Positions 1 through 8,873 of a stretch of DNA of 64,000 nucleotides are shown here, in pieces. The stretch's first letter is position 1. The number at the start of each line of letters is the position of its first letter. A program made the position numbers and the translations under genes. The notes beneath the pieces are model-generated. The model was not told the DNA's origin and did no database searches. It was given only the letters and a program-made list of their open reading frames with translations. This DNA comes from Helicobacter pylori (GTDB lineage Bacteria; Campylobacterota; Campylobacteria; Campylobacterales; Helicobacteraceae). Location of the stretch: the NCBI RefSeq assembly GCF_001653455.1, contig NZ_CP011486.1:124001-188000 (forward strand), written 5' to 3'.

Positions 1-463
1 TAGCCGTTATGGGGAGTTTATCGCTTGCAACAATTACCCTAAATGCAAATATGTCAAGCAAGTTGGAAACGCTAATGATGAGGCTAAACAAGAATTGTGC
101 GAAAAATGCGGAGGGGAAATGGTGCAAAAATTCAGCAGAAACGGGGCGTTTTTAGCTTGCAACAACTACCCTGAATGCAAAAACACCAAATCCTTAAAAA
201 ACACCCCTAACGCAAAAGAAATGATAGAGGGCGTGAAATGCCCAGAATGCGGAGGGGATATTGCCTTAAAAAGAAGTAGGAAAGGCTCGTTTTATGGTTG
301 CAACAATTACCCTGAATGCAATTTTTTATCCAACCATAAGCCCATCAACAAGCGCTGCGAGAAATGCAATTATTTGATGAGCGAGAGGATCTATCGCAAA
401 AAAAAGGCGCATGAATGCATTAAATGCAAAGAGCGCGTGTTTTTAGAAGAAGATAATGACTAA
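1..463 (+). CDS. topA: DNA topoisomerase I, C-terminal zinc-ribbon part (partial)
   Basis: The frame is open from base 2, so this is the 3' end of a gene entering from the left. What is visible is a tandem array of topoisomerase I C-terminal zinc ribbons. There is a partial first unit ending CNNYPKC, then CEKCGGE...CNNYPEC, CPECGGD...CNNYPEC and a final CEKC...CIKC. In the family these domains bind single-stranded DNA behind the type IA cleavage core, which relaxes negative supercoils; the core lies outside the window. The stop codon overlaps the start of the next gene by 8 nt, suggesting translational coupling. Family assignment is firm from the repeated CNNYPxC pattern. The H. pylori counterpart is HP0116. 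Confidence 0.9.
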   Translation, partial: SRYGEFIACNNYPKCKYVKQVGNANDEAKQELCEKCGGEMVQKFSRNGAFLACNNYPECKNTKSLKNTPNAKEMIEGVKCPECGGDIALKRSRKGSFYGCNNYPECNFLSNHKPINKRCEKCNYLMSERIYRKKKAHECIKCKERVFLEEDND

Positions 464-1382
464 AGAAAATCTGCCTATCATCTTTGGGCCTGTTTTATCC
501 AGGCGTTTTGGGAAGTCTTTGGGCGTGGATTTATCGCCCTCTAAAAAACAATGCAATTACAATTGCATTTATTGCGAGTTGGGTAAAGCCAAACCCATTA
601 ATCGCATGGAAGAAGTCATAGAGGTTGAGGTTTTGATTGACGCCATTCAAAACGCTCTCAATAATCTCACCACCCCCATTGATGTTTTAACCATCACCGC
701 TAATGGCGAACCCACTCTATACCCTCATTTATTAGAGCTTATCCAAAAAATCAAGCCTTTTTTAAAGGGCGTTAAAACTTTGATTTTAAGCAATGGCTCG
801 TTATTTTATGAGCCAAAAGTCCAGCAAGCCTTAAAGGAATTTGACATCGTTAAATTTTCTTTAGACGCTATTGATTTGAAAGCCTTTGAAAAGGTGGATA
901 AGCCTTATTCTAAAGACATTAACAAGATTTTAGAGGGCATTTCAAATTTTTCTCAAATTTATCAAGGTCAACTAGTGGCTGAAGTGTTGTTGATTAGGGG
1001 CGTGAATGATAGCGAGAATAATTTAAAACTCATCGCTGCATTTTTAAAAAAAATCCATATCGCTAGAGTGGATTTAAGCACCATAGACAGGCCTTCAAGC
1101 TTTAAAGCCCCTAAATTAAGCGAAGATGAATTGTTAAAATGCTCTTTATTTTTTGAAGGGCTTTGCGTGAGTTTGCCTAAACGCACCGCTCCTAAAATTG
1201 AGAAACTGATTTCTTGCGATAGGGACGGGTTGCTCGCTTTAATCTCTAGACGCCCTTTAAGCGTGGAAGAAGCCCCCCTAATCTTAGAGCTTGATTCGTT
1301 TAAGCATTTAGAAACTTTATTAAACCATCAGCAAATTACGATTAAAAAAGTCGGCTCTTTGGAGTTTTATTGTGCGTTTTAG
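456..1382 (+). CDS. Radical SAM Fe-S protein (COG0731-like)
   Basis: A 308-aa radical SAM enzyme. The cluster-binding motif CNYNCIYC is at residues 33-40 (C33, C37, C40), preceded by GPVLSRRFGKSLGVDL, typical of the COG0731 group. A further SAM-binding signature is TITANGEPTLYP around residue 90. The group contains tRNA wybutosine (TYW1)-like and uncharacterised oxidoreductases. H. pylori has no known wybutosine pathway, so the substrate is unknown. The ATG overlaps the topA stop by 8 nt, so it is probably co-translated. Corresponds to HP0117. Family is confident; reaction is not assigned. Confidence 0.85.
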   Translation: MTKENLPIIFGPVLSRRFGKSLGVDLSPSKKQCNYNCIYCELGKAKPINRMEEVIEVEVLIDAIQNALNNLTTPIDVLTITANGEPTLYPHLLELIQKIKPFLKGVKTLILSNGSLFYEPKVQQALKEFDIVKFSLDAIDLKAFEKVDKPYSKDINKILEGISNFSQIYQGQLVAEVLLIRGVNDSENNLKLIAAFLKKIHIARVDLSTIDRPSSFKAPKLSEDELLKCSLFFEGLCVSLPKRTAPKIEKLISCDRDGLLALISRRPLSVEEAPLILELDSFKHLETLLNHQQITIKKVGSLEFYCAF

Positions 1383-1500
1383 GCTTTATTTGCAATCCGT
1401 AGTTTTACCTTACTTTAGGGATAGTTTAAGCTTTTAAAAAGAATTTCTTTTATTATCAAATAACGCCGTAATATCATAAAAAATCAAAAGCCGACAGACA

Positions 1501-1538
1501 ATTAAAAACTGGGTGCAATGTTTTTAACCACTACACCC
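1501..1538 (-). terminator. Rho-independent terminator of the DUF874-like gene
   Basis: On the minus strand GGGTGTAGTG (1538-1529) pairs over 10 positions, two of them G-U wobbles, with CATTGCACCC (1520-1511). The 8-nt loop is followed by AGTTTTTAAT (1510-1501). The stop codon TAG (1533-1531) lies inside the left arm. Stem plus U-run is the classic intrinsic terminator pattern. Confidence 0.75.
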
Positions 1539-2722
1539 TTTTACTATAACCATAACCCGCTTTTTCTACTTTTTTCTCGGTATTAGCAGCTACTTTTATT
1601 TCTTTATTAACATCAGCAAATACTTTTTGAAGGATCAAAAGGCTTTGAGAGGTTGAAAGGTGGGCTTGTGGGTGTGATTTTAAGTTTCTCATTTCAAGCA
1701 TTTTAGCTTGAGCTTTAGAGCGTATTTTTAGATTTGCTTTTTGCCATTCTTCTGTAACATGAAAATCTCTAGGGTCTAGTTCTAAATAAGCGATAGAACT
1801 TGGCCTGTAAAAATTCACTCGTTTAGCGATAGCTTTTTGTGAATAGGGTAGAGATTCTAATTCTTTTTGCAAATAAGCTATAAGCTCTTGTGTTTTTGAT
1901 TCTCTTTGAGAGTGGGGTTGTTTAGAGTTTGGAAGGTGTTTTGGCTGGATAGGGGTTTGATTGGTTTTTGTAGGTTTAGGGGTTTTGCATTCAGCTTCTA
2001 CTTCTATAGTAGTACTAGCCTTAATTCCTCCTTTTTTAATAAAGAATTGGCCATGATTTTCTTGGCAATTTTGTTCTGCTTTTTTAACCAAATCTTTCTG
2101 CTCTTTAATTAAATCTCTTTGTGTATTAATTGTCTTTTGTTTTTGCTGTTCTAACTCTATCCCACTCTTATTTGTCTTTTGTTTTTCTTGTTCTGTTTTC
2201 TGTCTTTCTTGCTCTGCTTTTATTTGACTATTAGCGAGTTCTATCCCACTCTTATTTGTCTTTTGTCTTTCTTGTTCTAACTCTATCCCACTCCTATTTG
2301 CTTTTTGTTTTTCTTGTTCTGTTTTCTGTTGTTCTTGTTCTAGCTCTATTTGTTTATCAATATCACCAACGCTACAAGCGGCTAATAATAAATTTGTCGC
2401 TATGGTGAGTCCTGAATATTTCCACCAATTGATTTGATTCTCTTTTTCAGCCTGTTTGGACTTATCTTGGACTTTGTTGTCTAATTCTTTTGCTCTCTTG
2501 CATGCAACATGGGTCAATACTACTAATGCCGCATTGCTTTTCTTGGGGTGTTTTTTTACAAACCCTCTAACCCTCTTTACAATCTTTGTAAAAAACCCAC
2601 CAATTGAGAATATTTGTAATGGCACCCACTTGTTTAAAATGAGTCTCTTTATTTGCCTTTGTGCTAGCTGTCTCTGTATTCTTACCAGCTGTATTTGTTT
2701 TTTCTGTTTTGATTGATTCCAT
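1531..2722 (-). pseudogene. DUF874-like H. pylori repeat protein, frameshifted near its N-terminus
   Basis: The long frame (2625-1531, 364 codons) opens only at an unlikely GTG with no ribosome site. Upstream, in another frame, an ATG at 2722 has a good site (AAGG about 8 nt before) and encodes MESIKTEKTNTAGKNTETAS..., typical of H. pylori DUF874 N-termini. That frame ends after about 51 codons. The two frames meet near 2605-2615, so a 1-nt shift breaks the gene. The main part has a hydrophobic segment (long-frame residues 70-85), then Gln/Lys/Glu coiled-coil repeats with NKSGIEL/NRSGIEL units (DNA about 2140-2360), then a conserved C-terminal domain. Function unknown; H. pylori-specific. Counterpart HP0118-HP0120 area. 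Could be phase-variable, an assembly error, or a true pseudogene. Confidence 0.7.
2140..2360 (-). repeat. Internal Q/K/E-rich coding repeats of the DUF874-like gene
   Basis: The unit encoding (E)QERQKTNKSGIEL recurs three times in imperfect copies, with shorter EQEKQKT modules between them. On the plus strand it reads as repeated CTATCCCACTC(T/C)TATTTG blocks near 2158, 2243 and 2284. Such in-frame repeats can change copy number by recombination, altering coiled-coil length. Confidence 0.75.
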
Positions 2723-2826
2723 CACCAACCTTTTTTAAAACAATCCCACCCATCAAAATTATCTCATGGAAACTCATACAAAAACTCTCTCAAGTTGGAT
2801 TGGCCCATTTTATTATCAAAGCGCAA

Positions 2827-5253
2827 TTAAGTCATGGTTTTTAGCTCTTTTTCTAACTTAGCTACAGCGTTCCAAGTGGGGATCACGCTATCAGGGTTTA
2901 AAGAAATGGAAGTGATGCCCTCTTTGACTAAAAACTCTGTCACTTCGGGGTAATCGCTTGGGGCTTGCCCACAAATCCCGCAATATTTGTTGTGCCTTTT
3001 GCAAGCTTCAATCGCTTTTTTAAACATTTTTAGCATCGCTTCATTCCTTTCATCAAAGACATGGCTGACTAATTCGCTGTCTCTATCCACGCCTAGAGTG
3101 AGTTGGGTTAAATCGTTTGAGCCAATAGAAAAGCCATCAAACAAGCTTAAGAAATCATCAGCCAAAATAACATTGACCGGTAATTCACACATGATATAAA
3201 TTTCAAGCCCGTTTTTACCGGATTCTAAATTGTTTTTTCTTAAAATTTCTAGGACTTTTTTACCCTCTTCAATGGTGCGCAAAAAAGGGATCATCACTTT
3301 CATATTCGTTAAGCCCATTTCTTCCCTCACTAACGCTAAAGCCTCACACTCCCACGAAAACGCTTCGTTATAGCTTTCTGAATAATACCGACTAGCCCCC
3401 CTATAACCAAGCATGGGGTTTTCTTCATTAGGCTCATAGCTAGAGCCGCCAAGCATGCGCATGTATTCATTGGATTTGAAATCGCTAGTCCTTACAATGA
3501 CCGGTTTAGGGTAAAACGCCGCGCTTATCATGCCAATGCCTTCAGCGATTTTTTTCACAAAAAAATCTTTAGGGTTAGCATAGCCTGCCATGAGGTTTTC
3601 AATTTCATTTTTTTCTTTCACGCTTTTTTTGTGGTGCAAATCCACTAAAGCTAAAGGGTGGGCTTTGATTTGATTTAAAATAATCATTTCCATCCTGGCT
3701 AGCCCCACGCCATGATTAGGGAGCTGAGAAAAGCTAAAGGCTTTTTCAGGGTTTCCAATATTAATATAAATTTTTGTTTGGGTTTCTTGCATGTTAGAAA
3801 GCTCTACTCTTTCAATCTCATGCTCATAAATGCCTGCATACACATAGCCTTCTTCACCCTCTGCGCAAGAAACCGTGATTTCCATGCCGGTATAAAGGCT
3901 ATCCGTTGCCCCGCTCACGCCAACAATCGCCGGCACGCCAATTTCTCTAGCCACAATAGCGGCATGGCAAGTGCGCCCCCCACGATTAGTGATAACCGCA
4001 CTCGCTTTTTTCATGCAAGGCTCCCAATCCGGGTCGGTATTGTCCGTAACTAAAATTTCGCCCTCTTTAAAAGAATTCATATGTTCCAAGTCATTGATGA
4101 TGCGCACTTTTCCTGAGCCAATTTTACTGCCAATGGCTCTGCCTTGTAGGATAATTTCTTTTTTTTCGTTAGGGTTTTTGAATTTGAATTTTTCAAAGAC
4201 TTGACTTTCTTCTTTACTTTTTTGGCTTTGAACGGTTTCTGGGCGCGCTTGAACGATAAAGATTTCCCCGCTATCGCCATCTTTAGCCCATTCTATATCC
4301 ATGGGGCGGTATTGTTTGGCTTCTTTGGAGTAATGTTTTTCAATTTCAATAGCGTATTTGGCTAAAATCAGCATGTCTTCATCGCTCAATGAAAAGGATT
4401 GCCATTCTTTTTTAGTGGTTTTAATGTTTCTAGTAGGGTGTTCGCTACCCCTTGGGGCATAGACCATTTTTTGCGTTTTATTGCCAAGCTGTCGTTTGAT
4501 AATGGGGCGTTTGTTTTGCTCTAAAGTGGGCTTAAACACATAAAATTCATCAGGGTTTATCGTGCCGCCCACCACATTTTCGCCTAACCCCCACGCTGAA
4601 GTGATAAACACCGCATCTTTAAAGCCGGTTTCAGTGTCAATAGAAAACATCACTCCCGCACTGCCTTTATCCGCTCGCACCATTTTTTGCACCCCCACAC
4701 TCAGCGCAACTTTTAAATGATCAAACCCACGACTCGCCCTGTAACTAATCGCTCTATCGGTAAAAAGCGACGCCAAACAAGACTTGATATAGTGGATCAG
4801 CTCCGTTTTGCCCTTAATGTTTAAATAAGTGTCTTGCTGCCCAGCAAAAGAAGCGTCCGGTAAATCTTCGGCGGTAGCGGAACTTCTTACGGCCACATCG
4901 GCTTCTTTCATGCTGTATTGCTGGCTCAAAATTTCATAAGCTTGGAAAATTTCATCCCTTAAATCGCTTGGAAAAGGCGTGCCAAAAATAAGCTCTCTGA
5001 TTTGTTTGGAGCGGATTTTTAACACATCAATTTCCGTGGCATCAACATTTTCTAAAAGCTCTATGATTTTTTGTTTAGCCCCCCCTTGCTCTAAAAGATA
5101 CCAATACGCTTCGCTAGTGATCGCAAAGCCATCAGGCACTTTAATGCCAATAGGCACTAATTCTTGAAACATCTCGCCAATGCTAGCGTTCTTGCCCCCA
5201 ACCAGATTCACATTTTTATTGTTCAACTCTTTGAAAAACTTGATATATCGCAC
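2827..5253 (-). CDS. ppsA: Phosphoenolpyruvate synthase
   Basis: 808 aa, the usual length for PEP synthase (ATP + pyruvate + water to PEP + AMP + phosphate), the cytosolic entry to gluconeogenesis. Domain order is as expected. An N-terminal ATP-grasp region begins with [12 protein letters not shown]. The central swivelling domain carries the phospho-histidine in [13 protein letters not shown] (His430). The C-terminal PEP/pyruvate barrel carries [16 protein letters not shown] and the GICGQAPS motif near residue 760. The start is GTG (5253-5251) with AGGGAG upstream. It is monocistronic by spacing. An inverted repeat lies upstream (5268-5304). It fits with the lactate and serine catabolic genes nearby, all of which yield pyruvate. 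Confidence 0.95.
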   Translation of the reverse strand: MRYIKFFKELNNKNVNLVGGKNASIGEMFQELVPIGIKVPDGFAITSEAYWYLLEQGGAKQKIIELLENVDATEIDVLKIRSKQIRELIFGTPFPSDLRDEIFQAYEILSQQYSMKEADVAVRSSATAEDLPDASFAGQQDTYLNIKGKTELIHYIKSCLASLFTDRAISYRASRGFDHLKVALSVGVQKMVRADKGSAGVMFSIDTETGFKDAVFITSAWGLGENVVGGTINPDEFYVFKPTLEQNKRPIIKRQLGNKTQKMVYAPRGSEHPTRNIKTTKKEWQSFSLSDEDMLILAKYAIEIEKHYSKEAKQYRPMDIEWAKDGDSGEIFIVQARPETVQSQKSKEESQVFEKFKFKNPNEKKEIILQGRAIGSKIGSGKVRIINDLEHMNSFKEGEILVTDNTDPDWEPCMKKASAVITNRGGRTCHAAIVAREIGVPAIVGVSGATDSLYTGMEITVSCAEGEEGYVYAGIYEHEIERVELSNMQETQTKIYINIGNPEKAFSFSQLPNHGVGLARMEMIILNQIKAHPLALVDLHHKKSVKEKNEIENLMAGYANPKDFFVKKIAEGIGMISAAFYPKPVIVRTSDFKSNEYMRMLGGSSYEPNEENPMLGYRGASRYYSESYNEAFSWECEALALVREEMGLTNMKVMIPFLRTIEEGKKVLEILRKNNLESGKNGLEIYIMCELPVNVILADDFLSLFDGFSIGSNDLTQLTLGVDRDSELVSHVFDERNEAMLKMFKKAIEACKRHNKYCGICGQAPSDYPEVTEFLVKEGITSISLNPDSVIPTWNAVAKLEKELKTMT

Positions 5254-5267
5254 AAAACTCCCTTAAA

Positions 5268-5304
5268 ATTATCATTAAGTCTTTTAAAACAAAAATATGA
5301 TAAT
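5268..5304. promoter_or_regulatory. Inverted repeat upstream of ppsA, Fur-like sequence
   Basis: ATTATCAT (5268-5275) is exactly matched by ATGATAAT (5297-5304), and the right arm continues into GATAATGATA, half of a classical Fur box. It sits just upstream of the ppsA start, in its leader or promoter. Operator function is inferred only; the H. pylori Fur consensus differs. Confidence 0.3.
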
Positions 5305-5389
5305 GATAGCATGATAGAGCTTTAGTTTTAGCTAGTTTGTATTTTAAGCTTTCTAATAGGGGGTATTTTTTTGGTTTATGATTTTGTTG

Positions 5390-5395
5390 TATAAT
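5390..5395 (+). promoter_or_regulatory. -10 promoter element for the lipoprotein-thrS-infC-rpmI-rplT cluster
   Basis: A perfect TATAAT preceded by TTGT gives an extended -10 typical of the H. pylori vegetative sigma-80. It lies 40 nt upstream of the small lipoprotein start and is the only strong -10 seen before thrS. Confidence 0.65.
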
Positions 5396-5434
5396 AGTCA
5401 GTTAGCTAGGTATTTTTGAATAGAAAGGGTAGTT

Positions 5435-5566
5435 TTGTATAGGCGGTTGTTATTGAATTTGCTTTGTATGGTGTTTTTACAAGCGTGTTTAAAGCCTATG
5501 AGCGACCCTAAAGCTGAGAAAGTGGATTCGCAAGTGCAATGCGGGTTTGGCTCAAAAGATTGTTAA
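5435..5566 (+). CDS. Small putative lipoprotein (43 aa)
   Basis: A TTG-started frame reads MYRRLLLNLLCMVFLQAC and then a short polar tail ending GFGSKDC. It has basic residues 3-4, a hydrophobic stretch and a lipobox LQAC at residues 15-18: a complete lipoprotein signal with a roughly 26-residue mature part containing two more cysteines. AAAGGG (5424-5429) is 5 nt before the TTG, and a TATAAT lies at 5390. It precedes thrS by 39 nt, so it is likely transcribed with it. It corresponds in position to HP0122. Function unknown; membrane-anchored in the periplasm is inferred from the lipobox. Confidence 0.6.
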   Translation: MYRRLLLNLLCMVFLQACLKPMSDPKAEKVDSQVQCGFGSKDC

Positions 5567-5605
5567 ATTTTAAGGTTTAAAGAAAGGAAACATAAGTTTT
5601 AAAGA

Positions 5606-7444
5606 ATGAGTGCGGAACTGATTGCCGTTTATAAAGACGAGCAAATAATAGATTTAGAGAGCGCGAAAGTCTTAGGACTGAGCGATGGGGTTAAGGCGTT
5701 AAAGGGGACTGAGCCGATATATTTTGATGATTCGCCTTTGGCTTTAGAGGTGATTAGGCATTCATGCGCGCACTTGCTTGCACAAAGCTTGAAAGCCCTT
5801 TATCCGGACGCGAAATTTTTTGTAGGCCCTGTGGTGGAAGAAGGCTTTTATTACGATTTCAAAACCGCTTCAAAAATCAGCGAAGAGGATTTGCCTAAAA
5901 TTGAAGCGAAAATGAAAGAGTTTGCAAAATCAAAGCTCGCTATCACTAAAGAGATTTTAACCAGAGAGCAAGCCTTGGAGCGTTTTAAGGGCGATGAATT
6001 AAAGCATGCAGTCATGAGTAAAATCAGTGGCGATGCGTTTGGCGTGTACCAACAGGGCGAGTTTGAGGATTTGTGTAAGGGGCCGCACCTCCCAAACACT
6101 CGTTTTTTAAACCATTTCAAGCTCACTAAATTGGCTGGGGCTTATTTGGGTGGCGATGAAAAAAATGAAATGCTCATTAGGATTTATGGCATCGCTTTTG
6201 CCACTAAAGAGGGCTTAAAAGACTATCTTTTTCAAATAGAAGAAGCGAAAAAACGAGATCACAGAAAGCTAGGCGTGGAACTAGGGCTTTTTAGCTTTGA
6301 TGATGAAATAGGAGCGGGCTTGCCTTTATGGTTGCCTAAAGGGGCAAGGCTTAGGAAGCGCATAGAAGATTTATTGAGTAAGGCGTTACTTTTAAGAGGC
6401 TATGAGCCGGTCAAAGGCCCTGAGATTTTAAAAAGCGATGTGTGGAAAATCAGTGGGCATTATGACAATTACAAAGAAAACATGTATTTCACCACGATTG
6501 ATGAGCAAGAATACGGCATAAAGCCCATGAATTGCGTGGGGCATATTAAAGTCTATCAAAGCGCTTTACACAGCTACAGAGATTTGCCTTTGAGGTTTTA
6601 TGAATACGGCGTGGTGCATCGGCACGAAAAAAGCGGCGTGTTGCATGGGCTTTTAAGGGTTAGGGAATTTACCCAAGATGATGCGCATATTTTTTGCTCT
6701 TTTGAACAGATCCAAAGCGAAGTGAGCGCGATTTTAGATTTTACGCATAAGATCATGAAAGCGTTTGGTTTTAGCTATGAAATGGAGCTTTCCACAAGGC
6801 CAACCAAATCCATAGGCGATGATAAAGTGTGGGAAAAGGCTACCGACGCTTTAAAAGAAGCCCTAAAAGAGCATCATATTAATTATAAGATTGATGAAGG
6901 GGGAGGGGCTTTTTATGGGCCTAAGATTGATATTAAAATCACTGACGCTTTAAGGCGTAAATGGCAGTGCGGCACGATCCAAGTGGATATGAATTTGCCT
7001 GAACGCTTCAAGCTCGCTTTCACGAATGAACATAATAATGCTGAACAGCCGGTGATGATCCACCGAGCGATTTTAGGCTCGTTTGAAAGGTTTATTGCGA
7101 TTTTGAGCGAACATTTTGGGGGGAATTTCCCTTTCTTTGTCGCGCCCACTCAAATCGCTCTCATTCCTATTAATGAAGAGCATCATGGTTTTGCTTTGAA
7201 ATTAAAAGAGGAACTCAAAAAGCGCGATATTTTCGTAGAAGTGCTGGATAAAAATGACAGCTTGAATAAAAAAGTGCGTTTAGCCGAAAAACAAAAAATC
7301 CCTATGATTCTAGTTTTAGGGAATGAGGAAGTGGAGACGGAAATGTTATCCATTAGAGACAGAGAAAAACAAACTCAATATAAAATGCCCTTAAAGGAGT
7401 TTTTAAGTATGGTTGAATCTAAAATGCAAGAGGTTAGTTTTTGA
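5606..7444 (+). CDS. thrS: Threonyl-tRNA synthetase
   Basis: 612 aa class II synthetase charging tRNA-Thr. The editing-domain signature HSCAHLLAQ is near residue 52. Class II core motifs follow: [26 protein letters not shown], the zinc-site MNCVGH, and a C-terminal anticodon-binding domain ([15 protein letters not shown] onward). The N-terminus is about 30 residues shorter than E. coli ThrRS, leaving only a remnant of the TGS domain. The start ATG lacks a well-spaced site: AAAGGAAA is 17 nt upstream. The stop overlaps the TTG of infC, so the two are translationally coupled. Counterpart HP0123. Confidence 0.95.
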   Translation: MSAELIAVYKDEQIIDLESAKVLGLSDGVKALKGTEPIYFDDSPLALEVIRHSCAHLLAQSLKALYPDAKFFVGPVVEEGFYYDFKTASKISEEDLPKIEAKMKEFAKSKLAITKEILTREQALERFKGDELKHAVMSKISGDAFGVYQQGEFEDLCKGPHLPNTRFLNHFKLTKLAGAYLGGDEKNEMLIRIYGIAFATKEGLKDYLFQIEEAKKRDHRKLGVELGLFSFDDEIGAGLPLWLPKGARLRKRIEDLLSKALLLRGYEPVKGPEILKSDVWKISGHYDNYKENMYFTTIDEQEYGIKPMNCVGHIKVYQSALHSYRDLPLRFYEYGVVHRHEKSGVLHGLLRVREFTQDDAHIFCSFEQIQSEVSAILDFTHKIMKAFGFSYEMELSTRPTKSIGDDKVWEKATDALKEALKEHHINYKIDEGGGAFYGPKIDIKITDALRRKWQCGTIQVDMNLPERFKLAFTNEHNNAEQPVMIHRAILGSFERFIAILSEHFGGNFPFFVAPTQIALIPINEEHHGFALKLKEELKKRDIFVEVLDKNDSLNKKVRLAEKQKIPMILVLGNEEVETEMLSIRDREKQTQYKMPLKEFLSMVESKMQEVSF

Positions 7445-8052
7445 GTAGAAGCGAAGTGTTGTTAAACGGAGATATTAATTTTAAAGAAGTGCGTTGCGTG
7501 GGCGATAATGGCGAAGTGTATGGGATCATTTCTTCTAAAGAAGCCCTAAATATCGCTCAAAATTTAGGTTTGGATTTGGTTTTGATTTCAGCGAGTGCAA
7601 AACCTCCTGTGTGCAAGGTGATGGATTACAATAAATTCCGCTACCAAAATGAAAAGAAAATCAAGGAAGCCAAGAAAAAGCAAAAGCAAATTGAAATCAA
7701 AGAGATCAAGCTTTCCACTCAAATTGCGCAAAATGATATTAACTATAAAGTCAAGCATGCGAGAGAATTTATTGAATCCAACAAGCATGTCAAATTCAAG
7801 GTGGTTTTAAAGGGTAGGGAGAGCCAAAACTCAAAAGCCGGGCTGGATGTGCTTTTTAGAGTCCAAACGATGATGGAAGACTTGGCTAACCCTGAAAAAG
7901 AGCCAAAAACTGAGGGCCGTTTTGTTTCGTGGATGTTTGTGCCTAAGGCTAAAGAAGCCCCTAAAAACGAAAAAAAAACTAAAGAAAATAACCCGCCTTT
8001 TAATCGTATTAACCTTATGAAAGGAGAAAATCATGCCAAAAATGAAGACTAA
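7441..8052 (+). CDS. infC: Translation initiation factor IF-3
   Basis: 203 aa. The N-domain begins [28 protein letters not shown] and the linker is lysine-rich ([20 protein letters not shown]). The C-domain binds the 30S subunit and carries SWMFVPK. IF-3 dissociates ribosomes and proofreads the start codon. The start is a non-ATG TTG whose bases overlap the thrS stop (TTGA). IF-3 discriminates against unusual starts, and infC genes commonly use one for autoregulation; that role here is inferred. The C-terminus has about 25 extra residues ([15 protein letters not shown]...), and its last 20 nt overlap rpmI. Confidence 0.95.
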
Positions 8053-8227
8053 TCGTGGCGCGTCCAAGCGTTTCAAAGTTAAAAAGAATTTGATTAAGCG
8101 TGGCAGTGCTTTTAAAAGCCATATTTTGACTAAAAAAAGCCCTAAGCGTAAAGCCAATTTGAACGCGCCAAAACATGTGCATCACACTAACGCGCATTCT
8201 GTCATGTCGTTGCTTTGCAGGGCTTAG
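8033..8227 (+). CDS. rpmI: 50S ribosomal protein L35
   Basis: 64 aa, highly basic, starting [18 protein letters not shown], the standard L35 N-terminus. It has a strong ribosome site AAAGGAG 6 nt before the ATG, located inside the infC reading frame: the genes overlap by 20 nt. Order infC-rpmI-rplT is the conserved bacterial arrangement. Confidence 0.97.
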
Positions 8228-8321
8228 GGATTGTGGGTTAGAAGTGGAGTTAAGCCCCTTATTTAAGGGAAAGTCGTTTAAAAAACGCACCTAAAAATAT
8301 TTTAAAAAGAAAGGTAAAGAA

Positions 8322-8672
8322 ATGAGAGTTAAAACAGGCGTTGTACGCAGAAGACGCCATAAAAAGGTCTTAAAACTCGCTAGAGGGTTTTATAGTGGTA
8401 GAAGAAAGCATTTTAGAAAGGCTAAAGAACAGCTTGAAAGGAGCATGTATTACGCCTTTAGGGACCGCAAACAAAAGAAAAGAGAGTTCAGGAGTTTGTG
8501 GGTGGTAAGGATCAATGCGGCTTGCAGAATGCATGACACGAGTTATTCGCGCTTCATGCATGCTTTAAAAGTGGCTAACATTGAGCTGGATCGCAAGGTT
8601 TTAGCGGACATGGCCATGAATGACATGCAAGCCTTTAAGAGCGTGTTAGAGAGCGTGAAAGAGCATCTTTGA
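8322..8672 (+). CDS. rplT: 50S ribosomal protein L20
   Basis: 116 aa, the usual L20 length, starting [20 protein letters not shown] with the rRNA-binding basic N-terminus and the conserved [11 protein letters not shown] segment. It is an early 50S assembly protein binding 23S rRNA, and in many bacteria it represses its own operon. The 94-nt gap after rpmI could hold such a site but I see no clear structure. It is followed by a terminator at 8722-8765. Confidence 0.97.
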   Translation: MRVKTGVVRRRRHKKVLKLARGFYSGRRKHFRKAKEQLERSMYYAFRDRKQKKREFRSLWVVRINAACRMHDTSYSRFMHALKVANIELDRKVLADMAMNDMQAFKSVLESVKEHL

Positions 8673-8721
8673 TCTCTATTGGCTCTGTTAGGTTTGAGTT
8701 TTAGTCTAAAAAGGGTGAGAG

Positions 8722-8765
8722 AATTTAGGAATTTTTACTAAAAAGTTCCTAAAATTGATTTTTAT
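8722..8765 (+). terminator. Terminator after rplT
   Basis: TTTAGGAA (8724-8731) pairs with TTCCTAAA (8746-8753). The inner TTTTT/AAAAA extends the stem to about 13 bp with one bulged G, and T-rich sequence follows. It ends the thrS-infC-rpmI-rplT unit. Confidence 0.7.
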
Positions 8766-8821
8766 TTCAATTTATTCTTATTCAATCGCTATTTTTAATC
8801 AAAAAGAAAGTAATTTTATAG

Positions 8822-8827
8822 TAGAAT
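8822..8827 (+). promoter_or_regulatory. -10 element of horB
   Basis: TAGAAT in an AT-rich context, 46 nt before the start codon of the outer-membrane protein gene. It is a good match to the H. pylori sigma-80 -10 (TATAAT-like). Confidence 0.5.
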
Positions 8828-8873
8828 GTAGCATTTAAAACTCAAATAGAGAAAATGTAGAAGGAAGGAATAC

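Noticed and set aside
2374-2420. Lipobox-like LLLAAC in the DUF874-like protein
   Set aside because: It lies at residue 84 of the long frame, over 110 residues from the true start, so it cannot be a lipoprotein signal; it is an internal membrane segment.
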